Shown: piece by piece, positions 35,693 to 45,504 of the stretch
Position numbering within the stretch: the first letter of the stretch is position 1
Layout of the letters: the number at the start of each line of letters is the position of its first letter
Source of the DNA: Thalassolituus oleivorans MIL-1
Lineage (GTDB): Bacteria; Pseudomonadota; Gammaproteobacteria; Pseudomonadales; Oceanobacteraceae
Direction of reading: 5' to 3'
NCBI RefSeq assembly: GCF_000355675.1
Contig: NC_020888.1
Location: 345,001 to 409,000 of the forward strand
DNA length: 64,000 bases
Notes under the pieces: generated by a model
The model's database searches: none
The model's input: the letters and a program-made list of their open reading frames with translations, nothing else
What the model was told of the DNA's origin: nothing
Made by a program: the position numbers and the translations under genes

Positions 35693-36337
35693 ATGGCCAG
35701 TAAAATTTGTGCGGTCATCGACTATGGCATGGGCAATTTGCATTCTGCTCATGGTGCACTGCAAACCGTATCTCCTGACACTCAAGTCATTGTTACCGGT
35801 GATCCTGAAGTCATCATGAAAGCGGATCATGTAGTACTGCCGGGCGTTGGCGCGATTCGCGACTGCATGGCAGAGATTCGCGCCCAAGGGATTGATCAAG
35901 TCGTAGCTGAAGTTCGTAAAACCAAACCTTTGTTGGGTATCTGTGTTGGCTTGCAAGCCATGATGGATCGCAGCGAAGAAAACGGCGGTGTGGATTGCAT
36001 GGGCTTGTTTCCAGGCCAAGTTCGTTATTTTGGTGACAACCTTGTCGAAAATGGTGAGCGTTTAAAAGTCCCGCACATGGGCTGGAACCAAGTACAGCAG
36101 GTGGTGCATCCGCTGTGGACTGGTATCGCCGATAATAGCCGCTTTTATTTTGTGCATTCGTACTATGTGGATGCGGTTAATGCTGGGCAAGTAAAAGGTC
36201 ACGGTCAGTACGGCGTCGACTTTGCGGCAGCGATGGGAGAAGACAACGTGTTTGCGGTGCAATTTCACCCTGAAAAAAGCCACAACGCCGGCTTAGCGTT
36301 ATTAAAGAATTTTTTATCTTGGGATGGTCAGGCGTAA
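35693..36337 (+). CDS. hisH: Imidazole glycerol phosphate synthase, glutaminase subunit
   Basis: 214-aa class I glutamine amidotransferase supplying ammonia to HisF. The nucleophile Cys is in [12 protein letters not shown], the His-Glu pair in AVQFHPEKS near residue 195, and the start [11 protein letters not shown] is typical. AAGGGGTA precedes the ATG. It is between hisB and hisA in the usual order. Confidence 0.96.
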   Translation: MASKICAVIDYGMGNLHSAHGALQTVSPDTQVIVTGDPEVIMKADHVVLPGVGAIRDCMAEIRAQGIDQVVAEVRKTKPLLGICVGLQAMMDRSEENGGVDCMGLFPGQVRYFGDNLVENGERLKVPHMGWNQVQQVVHPLWTGIADNSRFYFVHSYYVDAVNAGQVKGHGQYGVDFAAAMGEDNVFAVQFHPEKSHNAGLALLKNFLSWDGQA

Positions 36338-36385
36338 TCTCATTATTACGTCTCGTCCCTCCAGAACGAACTAAGGTTTCAAAGA

Positions 36386-37126
36386 ATGCTCGTAATTCCT
36401 GCGATTGATTTAAAAGATGGCGAATGTGTACGTTTACGTCAGGGCCGTATGGACGACTCAACGGTATTTGGTGACGATCCGGTTTCTATGGCGAAACGTT
36501 GGGTTGATGCGGGTTGCCGTCGTCTGCACCTTGTTGACTTAAACGGTGCCTTCGCGGGTACGCCAGTTAATGGTGATGCGGTTACTGCGATTGCCAAAGC
36601 ATTCCCCAATTTACCGATTCAAATCGGTGGCGGTATTCGTTCTTTAGAAACGATTGAGCACTACATTAAAGCCGGTGTTCAGTACGTCATTATTGGTACT
36701 AAAGCGGTGAAAGAGCCGGCCTTCGTCAAAGAAGCCTGCCAAGCATTTCCGGGCCATGTGATTGTTGGTTTAGACGCACAGGATGGTTTTGTTGCGACTG
36801 ATGGTTGGGCTGAGATTTCTGAAATCAAAGCCGTTGATTTAGCTAAGCAGTTCCGTAATGACGGTGTGAGTGCCATTGTTTATACCGACATTGCACGTGA
36901 TGGCATGATGCAAGGTGTTAACGTCGAAGCCACGTTGCAGCTAGCCGTTGAAGGTGGAATTCCCGTTATTGCCTCAGGTGGCGTGACCAATATCGAAGAT
37001 ATTCGCAAGCTAGCCAAAGTCTCTAACCAAGGTATTTTGGGCGCGATTACCGGCCGTGCCATCTATGACGGCATGCTCGATGTTGCGGAAGCTCAGGCTT
37101 TGTCTGACGAATTAACAGGAGCCTAA
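36386..37126 (+). CDS. hisA: ProFAR isomerase
   Basis: 246-aa beta/alpha-barrel isomerase, fourth step of histidine synthesis. N-terminal [17 protein letters not shown] with the catalytic Asp and a second half-barrel with [12 protein letters not shown] and [11 protein letters not shown] carrying phosphate-binding loops. It begins 48 bp after hisH, and hisF starts three bases after its stop. Confidence 0.96.
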   Translation: MLVIPAIDLKDGECVRLRQGRMDDSTVFGDDPVSMAKRWVDAGCRRLHLVDLNGAFAGTPVNGDAVTAIAKAFPNLPIQIGGGIRSLETIEHYIKAGVQYVIIGTKAVKEPAFVKEACQAFPGHVIVGLDAQDGFVATDGWAEISEIKAVDLAKQFRNDGVSAIVYTDIARDGMMQGVNVEATLQLAVEGGIPVIASGGVTNIEDIRKLAKVSNQGILGAITGRAIYDGMLDVAEAQALSDELTGA

Positions 37127-37129
37127 TTC

Positions 37130-37894
37130 ATGGGGCTGGCAAAACGCATTATTCCTTGTCTCGATGTCGATAAAGGCCGTGTGGTAAAAGGCGTTAACTT
37201 TGTTGGTATTCGCGATGCCGGCGATCCGGTAGAAATCGCTAAGCGTTATAACGATCAGGGCGCTGACGAAATTACCTTTCTGGATATTACTGCTAGCCAT
37301 GAAGAACGTGCGACTACTGTACATATGGTGGAAGCCATAGCCGAGCAAGTGTTTATCCCGCTAACCGTTGGCGGTGGTATTCGCGAGCTGGTGGATATTC
37401 GCAATATGCTTAATGCAGGCGCGGATAAAGTGTCGATTAACTCGGCAGCGGTTTATAACCCAGATTTTGTGCGTGCAGCCGCGGATAAGTTTGGTTCGCA
37501 GTGCATTGTTGTTGCCATTGATGCCAAGCAAGTTGCCGACAATCGTTGGGAGATCTTCACCCATGGCGGCCGCAAACCAACGGGCATTAATGCCGTTGAG
37601 TGGGCAATTAAAATGGCCGATTTCGGTGCCGGTGAAATCTTGCTGACCAGTATGGATCGCGACGGTGTAAAAACCGGTTTTGATCTTGGTGTTACCAAGG
37701 CAATTTCAGACGCTATTAATATCCCCGTCATTGCCTCTGGCGGTGTGGGAAATTTAGAACATCTTGCCGAAGGCGTTTTAAAGGGCGGTGCCGATGCAGT
37801 TCTGGCGGCGAGTATTTTCCATTTTGGCGAATATACTGTGCTACAAGCCAAGCAACATATGGCTGCAGCGGGTATTGAGATGCGGTTAGACTGA
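37130..37894 (+). CDS. hisF: Imidazole glycerol phosphate synthase, cyclase subunit
   Basis: 254-aa beta/alpha barrel that joins ammonia from HisH to PRFAR. Catalytic Asp residues lie in [15 protein letters not shown] and [15 protein letters not shown], and the phosphate loops in VGGGIREL and [11 protein letters not shown]. Last gene of the cluster, followed by a strong terminator. Confidence 0.97.
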   Translation: MGLAKRIIPCLDVDKGRVVKGVNFVGIRDAGDPVEIAKRYNDQGADEITFLDITASHEERATTVHMVEAIAEQVFIPLTVGGGIRELVDIRNMLNAGADKVSINSAAVYNPDFVRAAADKFGSQCIVVAIDAKQVADNRWEIFTHGGRKPTGINAVEWAIKMADFGAGEILLTSMDRDGVKTGFDLGVTKAISDAINIPVIASGGVGNLEHLAEGVLKGGADAVLAASIFHFGEYTVLQAKQHMAAAGIEMRLD

Positions 37895-37911
37895 TCCTTC
37901 AGCTACCCCAT

Positions 37912-37938
37912 CAAAGCCTCGCGATAGCGGGGCTTTTT
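37912..37938 (+). terminator. Terminator of hisBHAF
   Basis: AAAGCC-T-CGC pairs with GCG-G-GGCTTT around GATA, then a T run. The following 240 bp up to the chemoreceptor start hold its promoter; no clear one was seen. Confidence 0.88.
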
Positions 37939-38182
37939 TATGTCTTCACCTCGGTTTCCGTCTTTCTTTGAAGCCGTCTCATATTATCTACTTCTCTAGT
38001 ATTAGATTAAATTGCTGTTTGCTAAGCCTCAATTTTCTTCAAAGTAGTCTATTTTTATCTATAGAGATTCTAACTTCAGTCAAATATCCACATTGAACTC
38101 GTTCGTTGTGCTTAAACGTGTCGCGAACGTTGGCTTAAGAAACTCTGTCGTTAATTTTACGGGTCCTAGTCAGAGTGCTTTT

Positions 38183-39790
38183 ATGAACAATATGAATTCA
38201 ATCAAATGGAAGATTCTTACACCTATGATCATCATTTTTGCCTTGATGATCGCGGTTGTGAGTCTTTATTCATCACATCAGCAGAAAACTCGTTTGTTGG
38301 ATTCGACGGAGCAACAACTGAACCAAGTGTTGGATAACTACCTAGATGGTATGAATATGCTCATGCTCACCGGCAATATGGCGAGTCGAGACACTCTGCG
38401 TAGCAAGTTTGAATCTGCTGAAAATGTGCGCGAAGTACGTGTATTGCGTGGTGATGCAGTAAAACAACTTTATGGGGCTGGATTTGACAATGAGAAGCCA
38501 CTAGATGATATGGATCGCCGAGCTTTGGCGGGTGAATCATTAGCGTTTATGGAAAATATCGACGGCGAACGACGCTTAACCGTCATTGAACCTTATATTG
38601 CGGTGCCAAATCGTAACGGCACAGATTGTTTGTCATGCCATCAGGTCGAAGCCGGAACGGTGCTGGGTGCTGGTCGTATTACTTATTCGATGGCTAACAA
38701 AGACGCTGAAATTGAAATGGACGTATGGCGTAGCTTTGTCGTTAATTTGCTGGTGGTTATCGCAGGATTAGCCTGCATCTATTGGCTGATGTATCGCACG
38801 GTTATCAAGCCATTAGCCAAACTAGAAAAGACCATGATTCACATTGGTGAGAGCTCGGACTTACGCGTGCGGGTTGAATTGGAACGAAACGACGAATTTT
38901 TAAATGTAGAAACCGCGATCAATAAAATGTTGGAGCGATTTCAGCCTACGATTCGCGATTTAACGCAAACAATGGATGAATTGGCTTTGTCGTCAGGCGA
39001 GTTAGCAACCATAACCCGCGAAACCCGTGACGGCATGACGGAACAACAGAAAGAGTCGGGAGAGCTAGCCGAGGCTATTGATGAATTAGCGCGTGCTGCT
39101 GAAAAAGTAACTCAGAGCGCGATCAATGCTGAAGAAGTCGCTGCCTCAGCCAGAAAGAACGCTGAGTATGGTAATGATGTGGTTGTCGAAGTGGCGGCGA
39201 GCATCAACGAATTAGCCAAGGGCGTTGAAGATGCCGTTCGGGTCGTGAAAGAACTCGCCAGCGATACTCAGAATATTGGCAAGGTATCGCAGTCTATTAA
39301 TGAAATTGCCGAGCAAACGAATTTACTGGCGCTCAATGCTGCGATTGAAGCCGCACGTGCAGGTGAACAGGGCCGAGGTTTTGCCGTTGTTGCCGATGAA
39401 GTGCGAAGTCTTGCTACGCGCACGCAGGAATCGACCAAAGAGATTAATTCGATTATCGAGCGCTTGGTCAGTGTATCTGAACAAGCCGTGAGCGTGATGG
39501 ACGCGAGTAAGTTGCGCGCCGACCAAAGCGTTACTGATGCTGGACGAGCAGGTGAAGCCTTACAACAAATTGCCAGTGGCGTTGAAGATATCCGCGAAAT
39601 GAATGGCATGATCGCCGCCGCCGCCACCGAGCAGAATAAGGTCGTGGAACGGATTAATAAAAACATCCACGCGATTGGCGAAGTCTCCAGTCAAACGCTT
39701 AAAGGCTCAAGCCGCACGCTGGAGCAGAGCGATGATTTGATTCGCGTGGTTGAGCGGTTAGGAAGTTCAGTGAATAAGTTCAAGTCGTGA
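38183..39790 (+). CDS. Chemoreceptor with periplasmic c-type haem motif
   Basis: 535-aa methyl-accepting chemotaxis protein. ATG 38183 gives [20 protein letters not shown] with the first membrane helix; the TTG at 38093 adds a 30-residue tail of no value. The periplasmic domain (about 30-185) has a C-x-x-C-H haem-attachment motif (DCLSCHQ, about residue 149), followed by the second helix (about 185-205), HAMP, and a signalling domain with the hairpin tip block [40 protein letters not shown] (tip at about residues 372-411). A covalently bound haem suggests sensing of redox state, oxygen or another gas, as in DcrA-type receptors. It is monocistronic. Confidence 0.88.
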   Translation: MNNMNSIKWKILTPMIIIFALMIAVVSLYSSHQQKTRLLDSTEQQLNQVLDNYLDGMNMLMLTGNMASRDTLRSKFESAENVREVRVLRGDAVKQLYGAGFDNEKPLDDMDRRALAGESLAFMENIDGERRLTVIEPYIAVPNRNGTDCLSCHQVEAGTVLGAGRITYSMANKDAEIEMDVWRSFVVNLLVVIAGLACIYWLMYRTVIKPLAKLEKTMIHIGESSDLRVRVELERNDEFLNVETAINKMLERFQPTIRDLTQTMDELALSSGELATITRETRDGMTEQQKESGELAEAIDELARAAEKVTQSAINAEEVAASARKNAEYGNDVVVEVAASINELAKGVEDAVRVVKELASDTQNIGKVSQSINEIAEQTNLLALNAAIEAARAGEQGRGFAVVADEVRSLATRTQESTKEINSIIERLVSVSEQAVSVMDASKLRADQSVTDAGRAGEALQQIASGVEDIREMNGMIAAAATEQNKVVERINKNIHAIGEVSSQTLKGSSRTLEQSDDLIRVVERLGSSVNKFKS

Positions 39791-39820
39791 GTTTTTATAG
39801 CTTGGTTTTGCGTGTTTTTT

Positions 39821-39907
39821 GTAGGAGCGAAACTTTTTCGCGAAAGCGGTGCAAATGGAAAAATCGTATTAGCTATAGAAGCTTTCGCGAAAAAGTTTCG
39901 CTCTTAC
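39821..39907. repeat. Long inverted repeat (REP/MITE-like), 27-bp arms
   Basis: Left arm 39821-39847 (starting GTAGGAGCGAAACTTTTTCG) and right arm 39881-39907 are complementary at 26 of 27 positions around a 33-bp centre. GTAGGAGCG-start extragenic palindromes are common, dispersed repeats in pseudomonad-type genomes. It lies between two convergent genes, the usual place for them. Confidence 0.85.
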
Positions 39908-39988
39908 GTGTTTTTCAAACTTATTCGATTTAAAACACATCGTTCCGTGCTTCTGCGTCAGCCGCATAAAATAAAACAACAAAAACGA

Positions 39989-40012
39989 AAAACCCTGCCG
40001 CAGCAGGGTTTT
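39989..40012. terminator. Bidirectional terminator between chemoreceptor and ilvD
   Basis: AAAACCCTGC pairs perfectly with GCAGGGTTTT over a 4-nt loop; A and T flanks allow use by both converging genes. Confidence 0.9.
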
Positions 40013-40039
40013 ATCTAACAGCTATTCGATTAACTAAAA

Positions 40040-41878
40040 TTAATCATCCAAAGCCGCTTTATCACGCACGGCACCTTTATCCGCGCTGGTGGCGAATTTG
40101 GCATAAACCTTCAGTGCGGTAGTCACTTTACGTGGACGTTCTTTAGCTGGTTTCCAGCCTAGTTTGTCCTGCTCATGACGGCGGTGAGACAGCTCTTCTG
40201 CCGATAAATCCACGTTGATTGAACGATTCGGGATGTCGATGTTGACGATATCACCTTCACGTAGCAAGCCGATGGCACCGCCAGAAGCTGCTTCTGGCGA
40301 GCAGTGACCAATCGATAAACCAGACGTGCCACCCGAGAAACGACCATCGGTTAACAAAGCACAAGCCTTGCCTAAACCTTTCGATTTTAGGTAAGAGGTT
40401 GGGTACAGCATTTCCTGCATACCTGGGCCGCCTTTCGGACCTTCGTAGCGGATAATCACGATGTCACCCGCCACAACTTCATCGGCCAAAATGCCTTTAA
40501 CGGCATCGTCTTGGCTTTCGAAGACTTTAACGCGACCTTGGAATACGTGGATAGATTCATCCACACCAGCGGTTTTAACGACACAGCCATCCAAAGCAAT
40601 ATTGCCGTACAGTACGGCCAAGCCACCTTCTTTCGAATAAGCGTTTTCTAAATTACGGATACAACCGTTTTCGCGGTCGCCGTCTAGTGTTGGATAACGG
40701 GTGCTTTGGCTAAAAGCGGTTTGCGTAGGAATACCTGCAGGTCCAGCTTTGAAGAAGTTAATCACTTCTTCGCTAGGGTTGCGCATGATGTCCCATTTAT
40801 CGAGGGCTTCTTTCATCGTTGCGCTATGAACCGTTGGCAGGTCGTTGTGCAATAAACCGGCGCGGTCGATTTCACCGAGGATACCCATGATGCCACCGGC
40901 ACGGTGAACGTCTTCCATGTGATACAACGGAGAGTTCGGAGCGACTTTACATAGCTGGGGTACAACGCGTGATAGACGGTCGATGTCTTTTAAATCGAAG
41001 TCGATTTCAGCTTCTTGAGCAGCCGCTAGCAGGTGAAGAATGGTGTTGGTTGAACCCCCCATCACAATATCCAGCGTCATGGCGTTCTCGAAGGCTTTGA
41101 AGCTGGCGATAGAGCGCGGTAAAACCGACTCATCGTCTTGCTCGTAGTAACGCTTGGCGTTTTCAACAATGCGACGACCCGCTTCTAAGAACAACTGTTC
41201 GCGATCAGCGTGCGTTGCCAAGGTAGAGCCGTTACCCGGTAGAGCAAGACCTAAAGCTTCGGTTAAGCAGTTCATCGAGTTGGCGGTGAACATACCGGAG
41301 CAAGAACCACAAGTTGGGCAAGCGCTGCGCTCGTACTCGGCGACTTTTTCGTCAGACGCTGAATCGTCAGCCGCAATGACCATGGCATCGACTAAGTCGA
41401 GCTTATGCTCAGATAGCTTAGTTTTACCGGCTTCCATCGGGCCGCCCGATACGAAGATAACAGGGATGTTCAAGCGCAAAGACGCCAACAGCATTCCCGG
41501 TGTGATCTTGTCGCAGTTAGAAATACAAACAATGGCGTCGGCACAGTGAGCGTTCACCATGTATTCAACCGAATCGGCAATCAGTTCACGGCTTGGCAAG
41601 CTGTACAGCATTCCGTCGTGGCCCATGGCGATACCGTCGTCGACGGCAATCGTGTTGAATTCTTTAGCAACACCACCGGCCTTTTCGATCTCGCGCGCAA
41701 CCAGTTGGCCCATGTCTTTAAGATGAACATGGCCGGGTACGAATTGAGTAAATGAGTTCGCCACGGCGATGATTGGCTTTTGGAAATCATCGTCTTTCAT
41801 ACCAGTGGCGCGCCATAAGGCACGTGCGCCAGCCATATTGCGGCCAGCGGTCGAGGTCTTGGAACGATACTCAGGCAT
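40040..41878 (-). CDS. ilvD: Dihydroxy-acid dehydratase
   Basis: 612-aa enzyme of valine, isoleucine and pantothenate synthesis, dehydrating dihydroxy acids with an iron-sulfur cluster. Cluster Cys residues are seen in [13 protein letters not shown] and [20 protein letters not shown], and the C-terminal part has [22 protein letters not shown], typical of IlvD. Length is usual. It is transcribed alone. Confidence 0.97.
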   Translation of the reverse strand: MPEYRSKTSTAGRNMAGARALWRATGMKDDDFQKPIIAVANSFTQFVPGHVHLKDMGQLVAREIEKAGGVAKEFNTIAVDDGIAMGHDGMLYSLPSRELIADSVEYMVNAHCADAIVCISNCDKITPGMLLASLRLNIPVIFVSGGPMEAGKTKLSEHKLDLVDAMVIAADDSASDEKVAEYERSACPTCGSCSGMFTANSMNCLTEALGLALPGNGSTLATHADREQLFLEAGRRIVENAKRYYEQDDESVLPRSIASFKAFENAMTLDIVMGGSTNTILHLLAAAQEAEIDFDLKDIDRLSRVVPQLCKVAPNSPLYHMEDVHRAGGIMGILGEIDRAGLLHNDLPTVHSATMKEALDKWDIMRNPSEEVINFFKAGPAGIPTQTAFSQSTRYPTLDGDRENGCIRNLENAYSKEGGLAVLYGNIALDGCVVKTAGVDESIHVFQGRVKVFESQDDAVKGILADEVVAGDIVIIRYEGPKGGPGMQEMLYPTSYLKSKGLGKACALLTDGRFSGGTSGLSIGHCSPEAASGGAIGLLREGDIVNIDIPNRSINVDLSAEELSHRRHEQDKLGWKPAKERPRKVTTALKVYAKFATSADKGAVRDKAALDD

Positions 41879-42060
41879 GATGTCTCGCCTCTTGCTATAG
41901 AAAAATGGCGGTTATTGTACCAGTGCCGCTTAGGCAGTGACAGTCTGCTCTCACTCACAAGAAACGGTAAGTTCGCACTAATCTACGGGCTATGCTCAAT
42001 TAAGCTGTTGTATCATGAAGTTAGTTTGTAATGTGGCGACAAGACGAGAGGTGTCAGGCT

Positions 42061-42468
42061 ATGACAGAGCTAACCCTGTATTACGACGGCCAGTGCCCTT
42101 TATGTGTTGCTGAGGTGACGCAGCTAATGAAGGCCGACAAGCAGCAAAAAATGCAGATGGTGGATATCCAGCAATCTGACTTTGCTGAGCGCTATCCACA
42201 CATTGATCCTCAAGCCGCGAGTGACATACTGCATGCGGAATTACCCGATGGTCGCATTATTCTTGGTTTAGATGTCGCCCATAAAGCATGGGGGCTGGTG
42301 GGGCGAGGGTATTTATATGCACCATTACGCTGGCCTGTGATTCGTTGGTTCGCCGATATTGCCTACCTTTGGTTTGCGCGTAATCGTTACAAAATTTCTG
42401 GCTGGCTAACAGGGAAGGAGCGCTGCGAAACGTGTTCGCCCGATAAAGGCTGCGACATCAAAAAATAA
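42061..42468 (+). CDS. DCC-family (DUF393) thiol-disulfide-like protein
   Basis: 135-aa DCC family protein. The defining motif YYDGQCPLCVAEV (D-x-x-C-P-L-C) starts at residue 7, and a second conserved part is YLYAPLRWPVIRWFADIAYL. A C-terminal Cys set (RCETCSPDKGC) is unusual. ATG 42061 is chosen because it puts the motif at the usual distance; an in-frame ATG lies at 42031. A redox role is suggested by the Cys pair but not shown for the family. Fourteen bases before the RNase J-like gene. Confidence 0.75.
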   Translation: MTELTLYYDGQCPLCVAEVTQLMKADKQQKMQMVDIQQSDFAERYPHIDPQAASDILHAELPDGRIILGLDVAHKAWGLVGRGYLYAPLRWPVIRWFADIAYLWFARNRYKISGWLTGKERCETCSPDKGCDIKK

Positions 42469-42482
42469 GGATAAATAACTCG

Positions 42483-43865
42483 ATGACCCCTTCAGCATCT
42501 GATCTTGTATTCCTGCCTCTTGGCGGCACCGGCGAGATCGGGATGAATATGAACCTTTACGGCCACGATGGTAGTTGGCTGATGGTCGATTGCGGTGTCA
42601 CTTTTCCTAAGCCGGGGCGTATCAGCGCCGATGGTACACGTCATCACTCCGGTGAACCCGATACGCAAATGCCTGATCCTGAATTTATTGTAGCCCGCAA
42701 AGATCGGCTCGCTGGCTTAGTGATTACTCACGCGCACGAAGATCACGTCGGGGCGGTGCCGTATTTGTGGCACAAGTTACGGTGCCCAATTTATTGCACG
42801 CGCTTTACCGCCGAAGTACTGAAAAAGAAACTCGCGGAACATGGTTTGCTGCATCAGGTAAAAATCATCGTACCGGAAACCGGCGAGCGCGTTCATATCG
42901 GCCCCTTTGATGTTCAGTTTTTAGCACTGACACATTCGATTCCTGATCCTAATTGTTTAATGATTCGCACCCCTGTGGGCAATGTATTTCATACCGGCGA
43001 TTGGAAGTTAGATCCTGATCCGGTGGTGGGTCATGGCTATAAAAAAGAAACCTTCACGCAATTGGCGGAAGAGGGCGTGGTGGCCATGGTGTGTGACTCT
43101 ACTAATGCCACCACTTCGGGTCATTCCGCGTCTGAGGGCGATCTCTATGATGGCCTACGCCATTATATCGAGAGTGCCAAGGGACGCGTGGTGGTCACTT
43201 GTTTCGGTAGCAACATCGCCCGGCTTTTAACTTTATCGCACGTGGCTGACGATACTGGGCGTTATATGGGGTTGTACGGTCGTTCGATGATTAATATGCA
43301 TCAGTGCGCTAAGCGCGCCGGTGTTTGGCCGTTCAGTGCCGGCTCTGTTGATACTGGGCATTTAGGTTATTTACCACGTCACGAAGTGCTTGCCGTGGCA
43401 ACTGGCAGTCAGGGCGAACCTCATACGGCCTTGCGTCGATTGGCGGCGGGTACGCATCCTGATTTTGAATTAGAAGCCGGTGATCGGGTGATCTTCAGTG
43501 CTCGTGCTATTCCCGGCAATGAAGACGCCATCAACGGCATTATCGAGCAGCTGAAAAGTATGGGCGTTGACGTGATTACCGCCGACGAAGCTGAGCTACC
43601 CATTCATGCCTCTGGGCACCCTGCGCAAGAAGAACTCGAAACCTTATACCAATGGGTGCAACCAGAAATCTCGATTCCAGTACATGGCGAAGAGGTGCAC
43701 ATGAAAGCGCACGCGGGTTTAGCGAAAGGCTGCGGCGTGCCGCAAACCATGACGGGCCGTAATGGTGATATCTTTCTGCTACGTCCTGTTCCGGGTATTC
43801 AACGGCAAAAAGTCAGAACAGGACGTTTAGGTTGGGAGAAGGGTAAGTTAGTTAACGTGGTTTAG
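42483..43865 (+). CDS. RNase J-like metallo-beta-lactamase-fold hydrolase
   Basis: 460-aa protein of the beta-lactamase-fold nuclease group. It begins FLPLGGTGEIGMNMNLYG, the RNase J N-terminus, has the zinc motif VITHAHEDHVGAV (H-x-H-x-D-H), the later His in HTGDWKLD, a beta-CASP region (FGSNIARLLTL, RSMINMHQCA, ATGSQGEPHTAL) and the final Zn-site motif PVHGEEVHMKAHAGLA. It is shorter than Bacillus RNase J (about 555 aa), lacking most of the C-terminal domain. RNA cleavage or 5'-exonuclease activity is expected but unproven for these gammaproteobacterial forms. Confidence 0.85.
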   Translation: MTPSASDLVFLPLGGTGEIGMNMNLYGHDGSWLMVDCGVTFPKPGRISADGTRHHSGEPDTQMPDPEFIVARKDRLAGLVITHAHEDHVGAVPYLWHKLRCPIYCTRFTAEVLKKKLAEHGLLHQVKIIVPETGERVHIGPFDVQFLALTHSIPDPNCLMIRTPVGNVFHTGDWKLDPDPVVGHGYKKETFTQLAEEGVVAMVCDSTNATTSGHSASEGDLYDGLRHYIESAKGRVVVTCFGSNIARLLTLSHVADDTGRYMGLYGRSMINMHQCAKRAGVWPFSAGSVDTGHLGYLPRHEVLAVATGSQGEPHTALRRLAAGTHPDFELEAGDRVIFSARAIPGNEDAINGIIEQLKSMGVDVITADEAELPIHASGHPAQEELETLYQWVQPEISIPVHGEEVHMKAHAGLAKGCGVPQTMTGRNGDIFLLRPVPGIQRQKVRTGRLGWEKGKLVNVV

Positions 43866-43895
43866 TTGGCGCTGCCTATAGGGCTGAATAGGGTG

Positions 43896-44351
43896 TCATA
43901 GGGCTTCAACCCACATGACGCCGACGTCAGTTTTAACTACCTTCACCATAGTTCCAGCGTTTATCGGCTGGTGGCTTTTTAATTTCCACTTGATGCCAGA
44001 GTAGAGGTGCGTACTCTCGCCGCGAATATCCACATCGGTGGTTATTACAAAGGTCTCTTTGGCAAAGTCGCTGTCGATGTTTTGCACTTCGACTTTGCTT
44101 TGCATGCGGCGCAAGGGTTTCCACAAGGTAAAAGCGAGCACGCTGGTGACTAAGGTATTGCTCCAGAGTGCCGCGACATAGGTGGCGTCTAATAGACCTA
44201 TCTTCATACCAAGGCCTGTTAGCAATAGCGACAGACCTAAAAATAGTAAGACGACGGTCGAGAAGCCTAAAACAACCGATTCAAGAATTAACACGGCAAT
44301 GCCAAGTATGAGTAATACATTGGCGATGTCGCTTTGCAGAATAAAATCCAT
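43896..44351 (-). CDS. NfeD-like membrane protein
   Basis: 151-aa protein with about three to four N-terminal membrane segments and a C-terminal OB-like domain (ESTHLYSGIKWKLKSHQPIN, then GTMVKVVKTDVGVMWVEAL), the short NfeD architecture. It starts three bases after the stomatin-like gene stop; NfeD proteins are regularly partnered with SPFH proteins in membrane quality control or microdomains. Confidence 0.88.
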   Translation of the reverse strand: MDFILQSDIANVLLILGIAVLILESVVLGFSTVVLLFLGLSLLLTGLGMKIGLLDATYVAALWSNTLVTSVLAFTLWKPLRRMQSKVEVQNIDSDFAKETFVITTDVDIRGESTHLYSGIKWKLKSHQPINAGTMVKVVKTDVGVMWVEAL

Positions 44352-44354
44352 AGC

Positions 44355-45296
44355 TTAACTCTGGTGTTTATTTAACGAATTAATAATCGCCATGGATGTC
44401 GCAACCAAGGCGCTTGGATCTGTACCGTTGTCAGGCAATAAAATAACAGACGATTCTTTGGCAATCGCTTCTCTTGCCGCAATGGCTTTAGTGGCCAAAT
44501 CAAATTGAATCGCTTTTACCCCTTCATCGGTATTCGCTGCTTCACCGACTTTTCTCAAGGCTTCTGCTTGCGCTTCTGCAACGGCTAAAATAGCACTTGC
44601 TGCACCTTGTGCTCGTAGAATTTGCTCGGTTTTTTCCGCTTCTGCGGCTAATACCTGTGCCTGTTTCTTACCTTCAGCCACGTTAATAGCTGATTGGCGA
44701 TCACCTTCTGATTCTAAAATTTGTGCGCGTTTAACACGTTCGGCTTTCATCTGGGCTTCCATTGCATCCATCACTGAACGTGGCGGTACAATATCTTTAA
44801 TTTCATAACGTAATACCTGAATACCCCAAGGCTCTGCCGCTTCGTTGATGGCTTCTACAATGCCTATGTTGAGTAGATTACGTTCTTCAAAGGTGCGATC
44901 CAGTTCCATTTTTCCTAACTCAGAACGCATGGTGGTTTGCGCCAACTGAGTGACAGCGAAGACATAGTCATCGACACCGTATGAGGCCTTATAAGGATCA
45001 AGAACACGAAAATATAAAACGCCATCAACCGATAAGGTGATGTTGTCTTTGGTGATGGCCGACTGGCTAGGAATATCGACGGCTTGTTCTTTCAAGCTGC
45101 GATCCGCAGCTACATTATCAATAAAGGGCAAGATAAAATTCAGGCCTGCGACTTTAGTTGACTGATACTTACCAAAACGTTCAACAACCCAAGCTCGGTT
45201 CTGAGGTACTAATTTAACGCTGCTTTTAAGCAGTACGAGTACGAATATGAGGGCGAATGCCTCGACGGAAAATAAATAGTTTAATGCGGTTTCCAT
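44355..45296 (-). CDS. SPFH/stomatin-like protein (QmcA type)
   Basis: 313-aa protein with one N-terminal membrane helix, then the SPFH domain starting LVPQNRAWVVERFGKYQSTK, a central LRYEIKDIVPPRSVMDAMEAQMKAERVKRAQILESEGDRQ block, and a coiled-coil Ala/Glu-rich tail. It matches QmcA/stomatin of ordinary length. It pairs with nfeD in one operon and likely forms oligomers scaffolding membrane proteases; function here is inferred from the family. The 208 bp upstream hold no gene. Confidence 0.92.
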   Translation of the reverse strand: METALNYLFSVEAFALIFVLVLLKSSVKLVPQNRAWVVERFGKYQSTKVAGLNFILPFIDNVAADRSLKEQAVDIPSQSAITKDNITLSVDGVLYFRVLDPYKASYGVDDYVFAVTQLAQTTMRSELGKMELDRTFEERNLLNIGIVEAINEAAEPWGIQVLRYEIKDIVPPRSVMDAMEAQMKAERVKRAQILESEGDRQSAINVAEGKKQAQVLAAEAEKTEQILRAQGAASAILAVAEAQAEALRKVGEAANTDEGVKAIQFDLATKAIAAREAIAKESSVILLPDNGTDPSALVATSMAIINSLNKHQS

Positions 45297-45504
45297 GATT
45301 AACTTCCTTCAACTGAGCCCGTAAAACAAGGCGGTAACGTGATTTCATTTGCTGGATTAAGCGAGCAATCCAGCCTATCGAACGTAAGGGCAAGTATTAA
45401 ATAGAAGTTGAATGGAGCTGAGGGCTTGTATCAGCCACTCAGCCAGTGTTGGATATTGGCTCGTGCGCAACATCCGATCTCTCGAATTAACCAGTCTAAT
45501 GCGT

